DNA of 64,000 bases from an uncultured Parabacteroides sp. (GTDB lineage: Bacteria > Bacteroidota > Bacteroidia > Bacteroidales > Tannerellaceae): the NCBI GenBank assembly GCA_934725305.1, contig CAKVBA010000009.1, positions 1 through 64,000 of the forward strand, given 5' to 3'. The stretch's first letter is position 1; each line of letters opens with the position of its first letter. The position numbers were made by a program, and so were the translations under genes. Shown one piece after another: positions 1-8,198 of the stretch. Below the pieces are notes generated by a model. That model was not told the origin of the DNA and did not search any database. It worked only from the letters and a program-made list of their open reading frames with translations.

Positions 1-651
1 AATCTGAACGAATCGTACCGAACCGGGACTAATTGTTTCTATTGCGAAATACGTGGTTCACCGGAGGCTTACGAACAAATAGCACGACGAATTGCAGAAT
101 TGTCTTGTACTCCTATTACGCCGAGCAAACAGACAATCGCAGAACTGGCCTCTATCCTGGTCAGGATTGAATTGAAAAAAGGGGAATGCTTTTTAGGCGC
201 AGATGAGGTTTGTAAGTATATCGGATATGTCCAAAAGGGCATGATCCGTCAGTTTTATTTTAAGAATAAAAAAGATCTTACCGAACATTTTGCCAGCAAC
301 GATACTTTATTTTTCTGTATCGAGAGCTTCTTGCGTCAGCGTAAGGCTGCATTGCTTGCCGAGGCTTTGGAAAATACTGTTGTATATGGCATTCCACACG
401 ACAGCTTGTTGGACTTGGCTACCCGAAATTATGAGATTGAGACTATTTATCGTGGCATGTTGGAAGAGTCTTTGATCTTGTCACAGCGTAAGATGGATTC
501 GATACGCTTTGAGACCGCCAATGAGCGCTATTGCCGTTTGCTGAAGGAACATCCCGAAGTGATTCAGCGTGCACCGTTGTCACACATTGCATCTTATCTT
601 CTGATGACTCCTGAGACTTTAAGTCGTGTCAGAGCGAGTTTGCAATTATGA
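1..651 (+). CDS. Crp/Fnr-family transcriptional regulator (5' end outside window)
   Basis: The frame is open from the first base, so the gene begins upstream and only its last 216 codons are seen. The C-terminal two thirds match Bacteroidota Crp/Fnr regulators: a cyclic-nucleotide-binding-type beta roll (ELKKGECFLGADEVCKYIGY, then KGMIRQFYF) and a C-terminal helix-turn-helix whose recognition helix is MTPETLSRVRASL. About 45 residues precede the usual start of such a domain (NCFYCEIRGSPEAYEQIARR) and may be the end of another effector domain, so this could be a long or two-domain member. A TTG at 100 is the first start-like codon in the window, but the open frame upstream argues against it. 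The stop overlaps the ATG of the next frame (ATGA). The effector is unknown. Confidence 0.82.
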   Translation, partial: NLNESYRTGTNCFYCEIRGSPEAYEQIARRIAELSCTPITPSKQTIAELASILVRIELKKGECFLGADEVCKYIGYVQKGMIRQFYFKNKKDLTEHFASNDTLFFCIESFLRQRKAALLAEALENTVVYGIPHDSLLDLATRNYEIETIYRGMLEESLILSQRKMDSIRFETANERYCRLLKEHPEVIQRAPLSHIASYLLMTPETLSRVRASLQL

Positions 652-1241
652 TGTACCTTTTGAGGCTGCATCCAGATCTCTCGGAATCAGCAATTGTTGC
701 CGGTGATAAAAATCCATTTGAGTATTACGGTTGGAATCCGTCAAAAAAGTATGAAGATATTTTTCTACATGGCGAGATACCTGGCAATGTATTTACAAAT
801 GCAATTAATCTCAAGGAAATAATTCTTCCTGAAGGGCTGAAAATCATCGGTACATCTGCTTTTAAAGGATGCGAAAACCTGAATAGGGTTCAAATACCCA
901 ATTCTGTAGAGGAAATCAATAGTAAGGCATTCTATGGTTGTCCGAAGATGGAAGATATTCAGCTCAATCATGACTCAAATCTTTCGTCAATAGGAAATCA
1001 GGCTTTTACAACAGGATCTTTATTGAAAGATTTGACCATTCCTATGACCGTAATGAGCCTTTCCGTTGAAGCATTTCTTGGATGTTCAGTTTCCCGTTTG
1101 CACCTTAAATGGGAAGAGCCTCTTGAAATAAGGATTGTTCCTAAAGCAGAAGGTTGTTCTCTTTTTGTACCTAAAGGAACTGCTGAGTTGTATCGGAATA
1201 CTCGTAATTGGTGTAATTTTAAAGAAATAATCGAAGAATAG
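648..1241 (+). CDS. BspA-type leucine-rich-repeat (LRR_5) protein, possibly an N-truncated remnant
   Basis: A 197-residue protein with four or five LRR_5/BspA-like repeats (LKEIILPEGLKIIGTSAFKG, then LNRVQIPNSVEEINSKAFYG and a later repeat around LTIPMTVMSLSVEAFLG). It ends in the low-complexity tail usual for single-unit BspA-like proteins. There is no signal peptide. The first nine or so codons lie inside a sequence matching the intergenic motif GACGCACCTTTAGAGGCTGC found near 22545 and 52595, so the start appears borrowed from a repeat and the original N-terminus may be lost. The ATGA overlap with the Crp/Fnr stop would allow coupled translation. A small intact cytoplasmic LRR protein cannot be excluded. 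Confidence 0.6.
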   Translation: MMYLLRLHPDLSESAIVAGDKNPFEYYGWNPSKKYEDIFLHGEIPGNVFTNAINLKEIILPEGLKIIGTSAFKGCENLNRVQIPNSVEEINSKAFYGCPKMEDIQLNHDSNLSSIGNQAFTTGSLLKDLTIPMTVMSLSVEAFLGCSVSRLHLKWEEPLEIRIVPKAEGCSLFVPKGTAELYRNTRNWCNFKEIIEE

Positions 1242-1379
1242 ATATGATAAACTCTAACGCCTTGGATAAGCAAGAAGACAACAATCGCCCTATAAAGGGC
1301 AAAAGTACCTCTTCGTTTCCCTCTCTTCTTAGGCACACGACTCTCAGTTTTTACTGAAACTCCCGATAAGTCGATAAAA

Positions 1380-1414
1380 AAAGGCTGTTCATCTATTCGA
1401 TTTGAAGAGCCTTT
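1380..1414 (-). terminator. Hairpin with T-run on the minus strand
   Basis: AAAGGCTGTTC pairs with GAAGAGCCTTT (one mismatch) around a 13-nt loop. Seven T follow on the minus strand only, so the hairpin would stop minus-strand transcripts antisense to the LRR gene. It overlaps the -33 box of the tolC promoter. Confidence 0.4.
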
Positions 1415-1432
1415 ATCCACTGATTATTTTTG
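1401..1432 (+). promoter_or_regulatory. Bacteroidota sigma-ABfr-type promoter for the ABC exporter operon
   Basis: TTTG at 1401-1404 and TATTTTTG at 1425-1432, 20 bp apart, match the TTTG/TAnnTTTG consensus. The start codon of the TolC-like gene follows 25 bp downstream. Confidence 0.6.
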
Positions 1433-1457
1433 TCCGTGTAAAACAAACACATTATTT

Positions 1458-2819
1458 ATGGAAAAAGTAAGAAGATGGATTACACTTGCATTATGCCTTC
1501 CTTGTAGCTGTTTCATGCATGCACAAGAACAAGAACCATCTACATGGAATTTGCGTACCTGCATTGATTATGCATTGCGGGAGAATATCACGATTCAGCA
1601 GAAAGCGTTGCAGGTGCGCGATGCTGAGATTGATTTGAAAAGTAGCAAAGCTGCCCTTTTCCCCAGTCTGTCAGCCAGTATAGGACAACGAATCGTGAAT
1701 AGACCTAATAGTCAGAATAGTACTATCATCAACGGTGATGACATCACGACCAGCCAAAGCAAGACAAGCTATAACGGCAGTTATGGAGTGGATGCAAACT
1801 GGACTCTCTTCAATGGAAATAAAAGACTGAATACAATCAAGCAGCAAGGAGTGAACAAGGATATCTCTGAGCTGAACCTAGAAGAGAGTAAGCAGACACT
1901 GATTGAAGATATTACCCAGACTTATCTGCAGATACTTTATGCTACGGAATCGGTTCGTATCAATGAACAGACGCTGCAGGTTAGTGAGGAGCAGTATAAT
2001 CGGGGTAAGGAGTTGATGGATGCTGGCAGTCTTGCTCTCAGTGACTTGGCACAACTGAAATCTCAGGTGAGTACAGATCGCTATCAGCTGGTGACGGCTC
2101 AGACCACGTTGCAGGATTATCAACTGATGCTGAAGCAGCTTCTTGAGATTCAGACATCGGATAATCTGGTTCTTTCTCCCTCCATTCCGGAGGAAACCGA
2201 TGTGCTTGTTCCTCTACCGGAGTTGAAGCAGGTCTATCAAACGGCCTCGCTGTTGAGACCTGAGATACAGGCAGGCAAGAAGAGTATCGAAAGTGCACAG
2301 TTGGGCATAAAGATAGCCAAAGCCGGCTATCTTCCTTCGCTTAGCCTGAGTGCGGGAATCGGCACGAACCATGCAAACGGAAACGACTTCAGTTTTAGCG
2401 AGCAGGTTAAACAAAACTGGAACAACTCTCTGGGGCTGACGATAAGCATTCCTATCTTTAATAACCGACAGACGAAAAGTGCTGTGCAGAAGGCACGAAT
2501 TGAGAAGCTGCGCTCTGAGTTGCAATTACAGGATGAGGAAAAACAGCTTTATAAAACCATTGAGAATTTATGGTATGATGCCCGGAAGGCTCAGCAGCAA
2601 TATGTGGCAGCTCAGGAGAAGCAGGAAAGTGCTCAGGCCAGCTTTGATTTGGTGAGCGAACAGTTTAATTTAGGAATGAAGAACACCGTTGAGCTGCTGA
2701 CAGAAAAGAACAACCTGGCCAGTGCACGTCAGGAACGTCTCCAAGCCAAATATATGGCTCTGCTCAATTCCATCCTGTTGAAATATTATCAGGGTGAAGA
2801 TGCTTTCAATGATTTATGA
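1458..2819 (+). CDS. TolC-family outer membrane efflux protein
   Basis: A 453-residue OEP/TolC protein. Residues 1-22 form a signal peptide ending CFMHA before QEQEPS. Two OEP repeats follow, each with long amphipathic helices (NLRTCIDYALRENITIQQKALQ near the N-terminus and the RPEIQAGKKSIESAQLGIK helix in the second half), separated by beta-strand segments that would form the barrel. The length is usual for the family. It is the outer-membrane exit duct of a tripartite exporter, and it is followed after 24 bp by the adaptor, after which come ATPase and permease, so the four genes form a MacAB-TolC-type operon driven from the promoter at 1401-1432. The transported compound is not evident. Confidence 0.93.
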   Translation: MEKVRRWITLALCLPCSCFMHAQEQEPSTWNLRTCIDYALRENITIQQKALQVRDAEIDLKSSKAALFPSLSASIGQRIVNRPNSQNSTIINGDDITTSQSKTSYNGSYGVDANWTLFNGNKRLNTIKQQGVNKDISELNLEESKQTLIEDITQTYLQILYATESVRINEQTLQVSEEQYNRGKELMDAGSLALSDLAQLKSQVSTDRYQLVTAQTTLQDYQLMLKQLLEIQTSDNLVLSPSIPEETDVLVPLPELKQVYQTASLLRPEIQAGKKSIESAQLGIKIAKAGYLPSLSLSAGIGTNHANGNDFSFSEQVKQNWNNSLGLTISIPIFNNRQTKSAVQKARIEKLRSELQLQDEEKQLYKTIENLWYDARKAQQQYVAAQEKQESAQASFDLVSEQFNLGMKNTVELLTEKNNLASARQERLQAKYMALLNSILLKYYQGEDAFNDL

Positions 2820-2843
2820 TATAAACAATAAAAATGTTAGATA

Positions 2844-4073
2844 ATGGAAAAGAAGAAACTTGGATGGATCGCATTTGCTGTGTTGGCAATGGCGGGTGTC
2901 GGCTTCTGGTTTGTAAGTAATGGCCCGAAGAAACATACTGTCTCATTTGTAACAGACAAAGTTGCCCTGGGAAATATCTCGGAATCCATCACTGCTACCG
3001 GAACAATTGAACCTGTAACCGAGGTGGAAGTTGGTACACAGGTCAGCGGAATTATCGATAAGATCTATGTAGATTACAATTCTGTAGTGACGAAAGGTCA
3101 GCTGATCGCAGAAATGGACCGCGTCACTCTGCAGGCAGAAGTGGCCTCGCAAAAAGCCGTATATCACGGAGCGGAAGCAGAATACAACTATCAGAAAAAG
3201 AATCATGAGCGCAATCGGATGTTGTATGAGAAGCAGTTGATCAGCGCAACCGATTATGAGCTTTCGACCTATAACTTTGAAAAGGCCAAAAGCAGCTACG
3301 AGAGTGCACAGGCGGCTTTGGCCCGTGTGGAACGCAATCTGGCCTATGCAACGATTACATCTCCTATCGACGGCGTTGTAATCAGTAAGGATGTAGAAGA
3401 GGGACAGACGGTGGCTTCAGGCTTTGAAACGCCTACGCTTTTCACCATCGCGGCCGATCTTACACAGATGCAGGTGGTGGCAGATGTAGATGAAGCCGAC
3501 ATAGGCGGTGTTGAAGAGGGACAACGTGTCAGCTTTACCGTGGATGCCTATCCCAACGATGTGTTTGAAGGACAAGTGACTCAGATTCGTTTGGGAAGCA
3601 CTATCAGCTCCAGCTCTACTTCAACCAGCAGCAGTACGGTTGTCACCTACGAAGTGGTTATTTCAGCACCCAATCCGGATCTGAAACTAAAGCCACGCCT
3701 CACCGCTAATGTAACCATTTATACATTGGACCGTATGCAGGTGTTGCGTGTTCCTTCTAAAGCACTTCGCTTTACACCCGAGAAGATTCTGATAGGCGAC
3801 AAGATGACCATCAGTGATTGTTCGGGAGAAGAAAAGGTCTGGACTTTACAAGGAAACACACTTACAGCTCATCCGGTGAAAACAGGTATTACCAATGGAA
3901 CCTATACGGAAATTGTCAGTGGTATTCAGCAAGGCAATGATGTGGTGACAGAAATCAGCTTAGATCATCTGGCCAATACGCAAGCATCTCCGTCGTCAGA
4001 AGGAGAAGGCAACACGGAGCGAAGCCCATTTATGCCTGGCCCTCCGGGAAGAAATAATAACAAGAGAAAATAA
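2844..4073 (+). CDS. MacA-like periplasmic adaptor (HlyD/RND-MFP family)
   Basis: A 409-residue membrane-fusion protein. One N-terminal transmembrane anchor (residues about 5-24) is followed by a split lipoyl domain (VEVGTQVSGIIDKIYVDYN and YATITSPIDGVVISKDVEEG) flanking a coiled-coil hairpin at about 90-160, then beta-barrel and membrane-proximal domains. A serine/threonine-rich stretch (SSSSTSTSSSTVV, about 253-265) interrupts the barrel and the C-terminal 35 residues are low complexity. It links the FtsX-type permease to TolC. It starts 24 bp after TolC and ends 9 bp before the ATPase gene. Confidence 0.92.
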   Translation: MEKKKLGWIAFAVLAMAGVGFWFVSNGPKKHTVSFVTDKVALGNISESITATGTIEPVTEVEVGTQVSGIIDKIYVDYNSVVTKGQLIAEMDRVTLQAEVASQKAVYHGAEAEYNYQKKNHERNRMLYEKQLISATDYELSTYNFEKAKSSYESAQAALARVERNLAYATITSPIDGVVISKDVEEGQTVASGFETPTLFTIAADLTQMQVVADVDEADIGGVEEGQRVSFTVDAYPNDVFEGQVTQIRLGSTISSSSTSTSSSTVVTYEVVISAPNPDLKLKPRLTANVTIYTLDRMQVLRVPSKALRFTPEKILIGDKMTISDCSGEEKVWTLQGNTLTAHPVKTGITNGTYTEIVSGIQQGNDVVTEISLDHLANTQASPSSEGEGNTERSPFMPGPPGRNNNKRK

Positions 4074-4082
4074 GTCAGCACA

Positions 4083-4826
4083 ATGAAAAAGACAGTTATA
4101 GAACTACGGGATATAAAACGAGACTTTCAGGTCGGAGAGGAGATAGTACATGCTTTGCGCGGAGTTTCGTTCCAGATTCATGAAGGCGAGTTTGTCACCA
4201 TCATGGGAACTTCCGGTTCCGGCAAATCAACGCTACTGAACACTTTAGGATGTTTGGATACTCCTACAAGCGGTGAATACCTGTTGGATGGCGTGTTTGT
4301 ACGAACGATGTCCAAACCGCAAAGGGCTATACTGCGTAATCGGAAGATTGGGTTTGTGTTTCAGAACTACAACCTGTTACCTAAGACCACAGCGGTTGAA
4401 AATGTAGAACTTCCGTTGATGTATAATGCTTCTGTCTCTGCTTCCGAACGACGGCGGAGAGCTATTGAAGCATTGCAGGCTGTGGGTTTGGGAAATCGGT
4501 TGGAGCATAAGTCCAACCAAATGTCGGGTGGCCAGATGCAGCGAGTTGCCATAGCGCGTGCACTGGTCAACGACCCGGCCGTTATTCTGGCAGACGAAGC
4601 GACCGGAAACCTTGATACGCGCACCTCTTTTGAGATCTTGGTGCTGTTTCAGCGGCTCTATCAGGAAGGGCGAACCATCGTGTTTGTCACACACAATCCG
4701 GAGATTGCCCAATACAGCAGCCGAAATATCACTCTTCGGGATGGTCAGGTCAAAGAGGATACATTGAATCCTTCTCCGCTTAGTGCGGCTGAGACATTGG
4801 CTTCTCTGCCTGTCCCCGAAGAATAA
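4083..4826 (+). CDS. MacB-type ABC transporter ATP-binding protein
   Basis: A 247-residue ATPase of the LolD/MacB class. Walker A is GTSGSGKST (about 41-49), the Q-loop [11 protein letters not shown], the ABC signature [15 protein letters not shown], Walker [13 protein letters not shown], and the H-loop VFVTHNP. In Proteobacteria MacB carries ATPase and permease in one chain; here they are separate genes, as is usual in Bacteroidota. The C-terminal 25 residues beyond the H-loop are poorly conserved. It couples ATP hydrolysis to movements of the neighbouring FtsX-type permease (mechanotransmission) and does not itself form a channel. Confidence 0.94.
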   Translation: MKKTVIELRDIKRDFQVGEEIVHALRGVSFQIHEGEFVTIMGTSGSGKSTLLNTLGCLDTPTSGEYLLDGVFVRTMSKPQRAILRNRKIGFVFQNYNLLPKTTAVENVELPLMYNASVSASERRRRAIEALQAVGLGNRLEHKSNQMSGGQMQRVAIARALVNDPAVILADEATGNLDTRTSFEILVLFQRLYQEGRTIVFVTHNPEIAQYSSRNITLRDGQVKEDTLNPSPLSAAETLASLPVPEE

Positions 4827-4856
4827 TCCAATCAAAGACATTTAATAATATATCTC

Positions 4857-6074
4857 ATGAATGGAACGAATTTATTCAAAATAGCTTTTCGGGCACTCAG
4901 CAACAACAAGCTGAGAGCTTTTCTGACTATGCTGGGCATTATCATTGGTGTGGCTTCGGTCATAACGATGCTGGCCATTGGTCAAGGTTCGAAGCGGAGC
5001 ATTCAGGCCCAAATATCTGAAATGGGCTCGAATATGATTATGATTCATCCGGGAGCAGATATGCGAGGCGGTGTTCGTCAGGATCCGTCGGCCATGCAGA
5101 CATTGAAGCTTACCGATTATGAAGATTTGAGGAACAAGACTAATTTCTTGAGTGCGGTAAGTCCGAATGTTTCTTCTTCGGGACAGCTTATTGCCGGCAA
5201 CAACAACTATCCTTCCTCTGTTACGGGTGTGGGAATTGATTATCTTGAAATACGCCAGCTGGTGGTCGAAGAGGGAAAAATGTTTGATGAGGAAGATATA
5301 CGCACGTCGGCCAAGGTGTGTGTGATAGGAAAAACAATCGCAGACAATCTGTTTCCCAATGAAGACCCGATAGGCAAAGTGATCCGTTGCAGCCAGGTGC
5401 CATTCCGCATCGTGGGAATGCTTAAATCCAAAGGATATAACTCCATGGGCATGGACCAGGATGATGTGGTGCTGGCTCCTTATACGACCGTCATGAAGCG
5501 ATTGCAGGGCCAGACTTATCTGCAAGGGATATTTGCTTCGGCCCTGAGTGAAGACTTGACCGACAACGCCACGGAAGAGATCACCGAGATCTTACGCCAC
5601 AACCATAAGTTGCAAAGCGATGCCGATGATGATTTCTCTATACGTTCGCAACAGGAATTGAGCAGCATGCTTAACTCAACGACCGACCTGATGACAACCT
5701 TGCTGGCCTGTATTGCCGGTATTTCGCTCATTGTGGGTGGAATTGGCATTATGAACATCATGTATGTTTCGGTGACGGAACGTACCCGCGAGATTGGCCT
5801 TCGGATGTCAGTTGGAGCGCGTGGTATTGATATCCTTAATCAATTTCTGATAGAGGCTATTCTTATCAGCATCACCGGTGGATTGATTGGTGTGCTCATT
5901 GGATGCGGTGTCTCTTTTTTGGTTAAAAACACGGCCCATTGGCCCATCTACATCCAGCCATGGAGCGTGGTGCTTTCGTTTGCGGTGTGTACACTGACAG
6001 GTGTTTTCTTCGGATGGTATCCGGCTAAGAAAGCGGCCGATTTAGATCCGATAGAGGCGATTCGTTATGAATAA
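4857..6074 (+). CDS. MacB/FtsX-type ABC transporter permease
   Basis: A 405-residue permease with four predicted membrane helices: one at about 20-42 (FLTMLGIIIGVASVITML), then a large MacB_PCD periplasmic domain up to about 275, then helices near 280-305 (LLACIAGISLIVGGIGIMNI), 333-358 and 370-392. The motif ERTREIGLRMSVGAR after the second helix is the coupling region typical of FtsX proteins. It is the inner-membrane partner of the preceding ATPase and the last gene of the exporter operon. The following sensor-regulator pair has its own promoter. Confidence 0.93.
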   Translation: MNGTNLFKIAFRALSNNKLRAFLTMLGIIIGVASVITMLAIGQGSKRSIQAQISEMGSNMIMIHPGADMRGGVRQDPSAMQTLKLTDYEDLRNKTNFLSAVSPNVSSSGQLIAGNNNYPSSVTGVGIDYLEIRQLVVEEGKMFDEEDIRTSAKVCVIGKTIADNLFPNEDPIGKVIRCSQVPFRIVGMLKSKGYNSMGMDQDDVVLAPYTTVMKRLQGQTYLQGIFASALSEDLTDNATEEITEILRHNHKLQSDADDDFSIRSQQELSSMLNSTTDLMTTLLACIAGISLIVGGIGIMNIMYVSVTERTREIGLRMSVGARGIDILNQFLIEAILISITGGLIGVLIGCGVSFLVKNTAHWPIYIQPWSVVLSFAVCTLTGVFFGWYPAKKAADLDPIEAIRYE

Positions 6075-6112
6075 AATAGGGTAATACACAAGTGGTTTTT
6101 ATAAAAGATTGA

Positions 6113-6120
6113 TAACTTTG
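6113..6120 (+). promoter_or_regulatory. -7 box for the LytS/LytTR operon
   Basis: TAACTTTG matches TAnnTTTG and lies 16 bp before the kinase ATG. No clean TTTG is seen 19-20 bp upstream (GGTTTTTA instead), so a partial promoter. Confidence 0.45.
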
Positions 6121-6135
6121 CATAAAGGGTAAACT

Positions 6136-7209
6136 ATGGGAACAAATATAACATCAAAGCCGTTTAGGTTTATAGAAACGCTGATACATGTGATTGTTTG
6201 GGGAATCGTTTTAGGTTTCCCCTTCATAATGATGTCTCGAAGTGGCTTTGCTATCACTTGGCATGATTATCTGCTACATAGTGGCTTGGTCCATCTGTTC
6301 TTTTTAATAGTGTTCTATCTGAACTATTTTGTTTTTATTCCCCAATTCCTTTTTGCAAGGCAGCTGGAGAAGTTTATCATATGCAATATCATATTGTTGT
6401 CAGTCTCTGCCATTACCATTCATTTCGGGCAGGAATATATAATGCAACTCACCGAGATGATAGGATCAATCCGGCATCGTCCGAAAATGAATCCGCCGAA
6501 AGGTTTTTTCATCCTGCGCGATCTTTTCTCTATGATTCTTACGATCGGTTTGTCTGTGGCTGTTCAGCTGAGCAAGCACTGGATGCATGTCGAGGCAGAA
6601 AGGCAGGAAGCCGAGAAACACCGCACAGAGGCCGAACTCAAGAATTTGCGTAATCAGCTGAATCCGCATTTCCTGCTCAATACGTTGAGTAATATCTATG
6701 CCCTCATTTCCTTTAACAAGGAAAAGGCAAAGATGGCCGTTCAGGAGCTGAGCAAACTTTTGCGCTACGTTTTGTATGACAACCAGCAATCATTCGTGCC
6801 GTTGACCAAAGAGATCGATTTTATACGTAACTATATCGAGCTGATGCGCATCCGTCTGACCGATAATGTAAAGGTGGAGACTCGCTTCGACCTCGACCCG
6901 GATAGTCAGACGCTGATTGCGCCCCTGATATTTATCTCGCTGATCGAAAATGCCTTCAAGCATGGGATTTCGGTCACCAAGCCCAGTTCTATCCATATCT
7001 ATTTCAAGGAAGAGAAGGGCGTTGTCAGTTGTGCCATAACGAATAGTTATCATCCTAAAAACCAGTCCGACCGAAGTGGAAGCGGAATCGGACTGGAACA
7101 GGTTCAGCGAAGGCTCGATTTGATCTATCAAGGCCGTTATCAATGGGAAAAAGGAGTGCAAGAGGATTCCGGAATTTATTATTCATACTTACAAATCGCT
7201 ACAAAATAA
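6136..7209 (+). CDS. LytS/YehU-type sensor histidine kinase
   Basis: A 357-residue membrane kinase. The N-terminal part has four hydrophobic segments (about 17-36, 46-68, 78-95, 127-145) with no large periplasmic domain. A short coiled coil leads to the His_kinase domain: LRNQLNPHFLLNTLSN carries the phospho-acceptor His178, the N box is LIENAFKHG (269-277) and the G box GSGIGL (315-320). It would phosphorylate the LytTR regulator encoded one base downstream. The location right after the ABC exporter suggests it senses envelope stress or the exported compound and controls that operon. Confidence 0.92.
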   Translation: MGTNITSKPFRFIETLIHVIVWGIVLGFPFIMMSRSGFAITWHDYLLHSGLVHLFFLIVFYLNYFVFIPQFLFARQLEKFIICNIILLSVSAITIHFGQEYIMQLTEMIGSIRHRPKMNPPKGFFILRDLFSMILTIGLSVAVQLSKHWMHVEAERQEAEKHRTEAELKNLRNQLNPHFLLNTLSNIYALISFNKEKAKMAVQELSKLLRYVLYDNQQSFVPLTKEIDFIRNYIELMRIRLTDNVKVETRFDLDPDSQTLIAPLIFISLIENAFKHGISVTKPSSIHIYFKEEKGVVSCAITNSYHPKNQSDRSGSGIGLEQVQRRLDLIYQGRYQWEKGVQEDSGIYYSYLQIATK

Positions 7210-7210
7210 C

Positions 7211-7918
7211 ATGAAACTGAATTGTATAATTATAGACGACGAACCGTTGGCATTGGATCTGCTGGAAAGTTATGTGAATGAAACTCCTTTCCTCACGTTG
7301 CAAGGGAAATATGCAAGTGCCGTAACCGCTCTTCAGGAGTTGGACAAGCAATCTCAGACTCTGATATTTGTAGATATACAGATGCCCGATCTGAATGGAC
7401 TGGAGTTTTCCAAGCTGGTAAGCTCCGAGCAGCGGATTGTTTTCACGACGGCTTTTGATCAGTATGCTTTAGAGGGATACAAGGTCAATGCTTTGGATTA
7501 TTTGCTTAAGCCTATTTCTTATGTAGATTTCTTGAAAGCTGCCCGTAAGGCATTGCAATGGTTCGAACTGAAAAATGCCAGGAAAGAGTCTATACAATCC
7601 ATTGTGGTTAAGAGCGAATACAAGCTGGTTCAGATTGAGTTGAAAAACATCTTATATATAGAAGGACTGAAAGATTATATTAAGATTTATGAAGAGGGAA
7701 ATCCCAAGCCTATCTTGTCTTTGATGACGATGAAAGCTATTGAAGAACAACTTCCTTCGAGCCAGTTTATGCGTGTGCACCGTTCCTTTATCGTTCAGAA
7801 AGACAAAATAAGATTCATCGAACGAGGCCGTATCATATTTGGCGACACCTATATTCCGGTGGGTGATAATTACAAAGAGGCTTTTGAGGCTTATCTTCAG
7901 GAGAGAATGCATCGGTAG
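7211..7918 (+). CDS. LytTR-family response regulator
   Basis: A 235-residue regulator with a receiver domain (acidic pair Asp9/Asp10 in IIDDEPLA, phospho-acceptor Asp55 in FVDIQMPDLNG, conserved Lys100 in DYLLKPI) and a C-terminal LytTR DNA-binding domain (about 130-232, including FMRVHRSFIVQKDKI). It starts 1 bp after the kinase stop, which fits translational coupling. LytTR proteins bind pairs of imperfect direct repeats upstream of their targets. The natural target is probably the adjacent exporter operon, by position only. Confidence 0.93.
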   Translation: MKLNCIIIDDEPLALDLLESYVNETPFLTLQGKYASAVTALQELDKQSQTLIFVDIQMPDLNGLEFSKLVSSEQRIVFTTAFDQYALEGYKVNALDYLLKPISYVDFLKAARKALQWFELKNARKESIQSIVVKSEYKLVQIELKNILYIEGLKDYIKIYEEGNPKPILSLMTMKAIEEQLPSSQFMRVHRSFIVQKDKIRFIERGRIIFGDTYIPVGDNYKEAFEAYLQERMHR

Positions 7919-7986
7919 TGCCTTCTTAGATGGTGGAACGAGATAAACCAAAGCCGATAAAATATAGACAGCTCCAAAAAAAATAG

Positions 7987-7994
7987 TACTTTTG
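7987..7994 (+). promoter_or_regulatory. -7 promoter box with a 200-nt leader before the MATE gene
   Basis: TACTTTTG fits TAnnTTTG, followed by GCACGC. No TTTG is found at the -33 distance. Transcription from here gives a leader of about 200 nt, long for this group. Confidence 0.5.
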
Positions 7995-8050
7995 CACGCT
8001 AATTCATAAAGTGAACTGTTTTTTGTATACAATAAATCCAAATAAGACCA

Positions 8051-8171
8051 ACCACATTCTGTTCCTTACCTGGACAACTCGTGGTCCGAATGTGTTGTGA
8101 AGTTATTTTACTAATTCTACACATCGACTCTCTATTTGTACCCTTTCGTTCGGCATGGCCAGTGAAAGGGC
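8051..8171 (+). promoter_or_regulatory. Structured 5' leader of the MATE gene (two hairpins)
   Basis: Hairpin 1: CACATTC pairs with GAATGTG and encloses GGAC/GTCC, with an asymmetric internal loop (TGTTCCTTACCT). Hairpin 2: CCCTTTC pairs with GAAAGGG around a GGC/GCC-containing loop. Both lie between the promoter and the ATG. Neither matches a riboswitch class I recognise, and no T-run follows, so any control would be at the level of translation. Function is unproven. Confidence 0.35.
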
Positions 8172-8198
8172 TATTGATTTATTTATTATAAAAAATGT

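Noticed and set aside
998..1420. Minus-strand frame of 140 codons opposite the LRR gene
   Set aside because: The first 60 residues (one hydrophobic stretch) look protein-like, but the frame runs through a terminator-like hairpin and then antisense to the LRR gene; not enough to call a gene.
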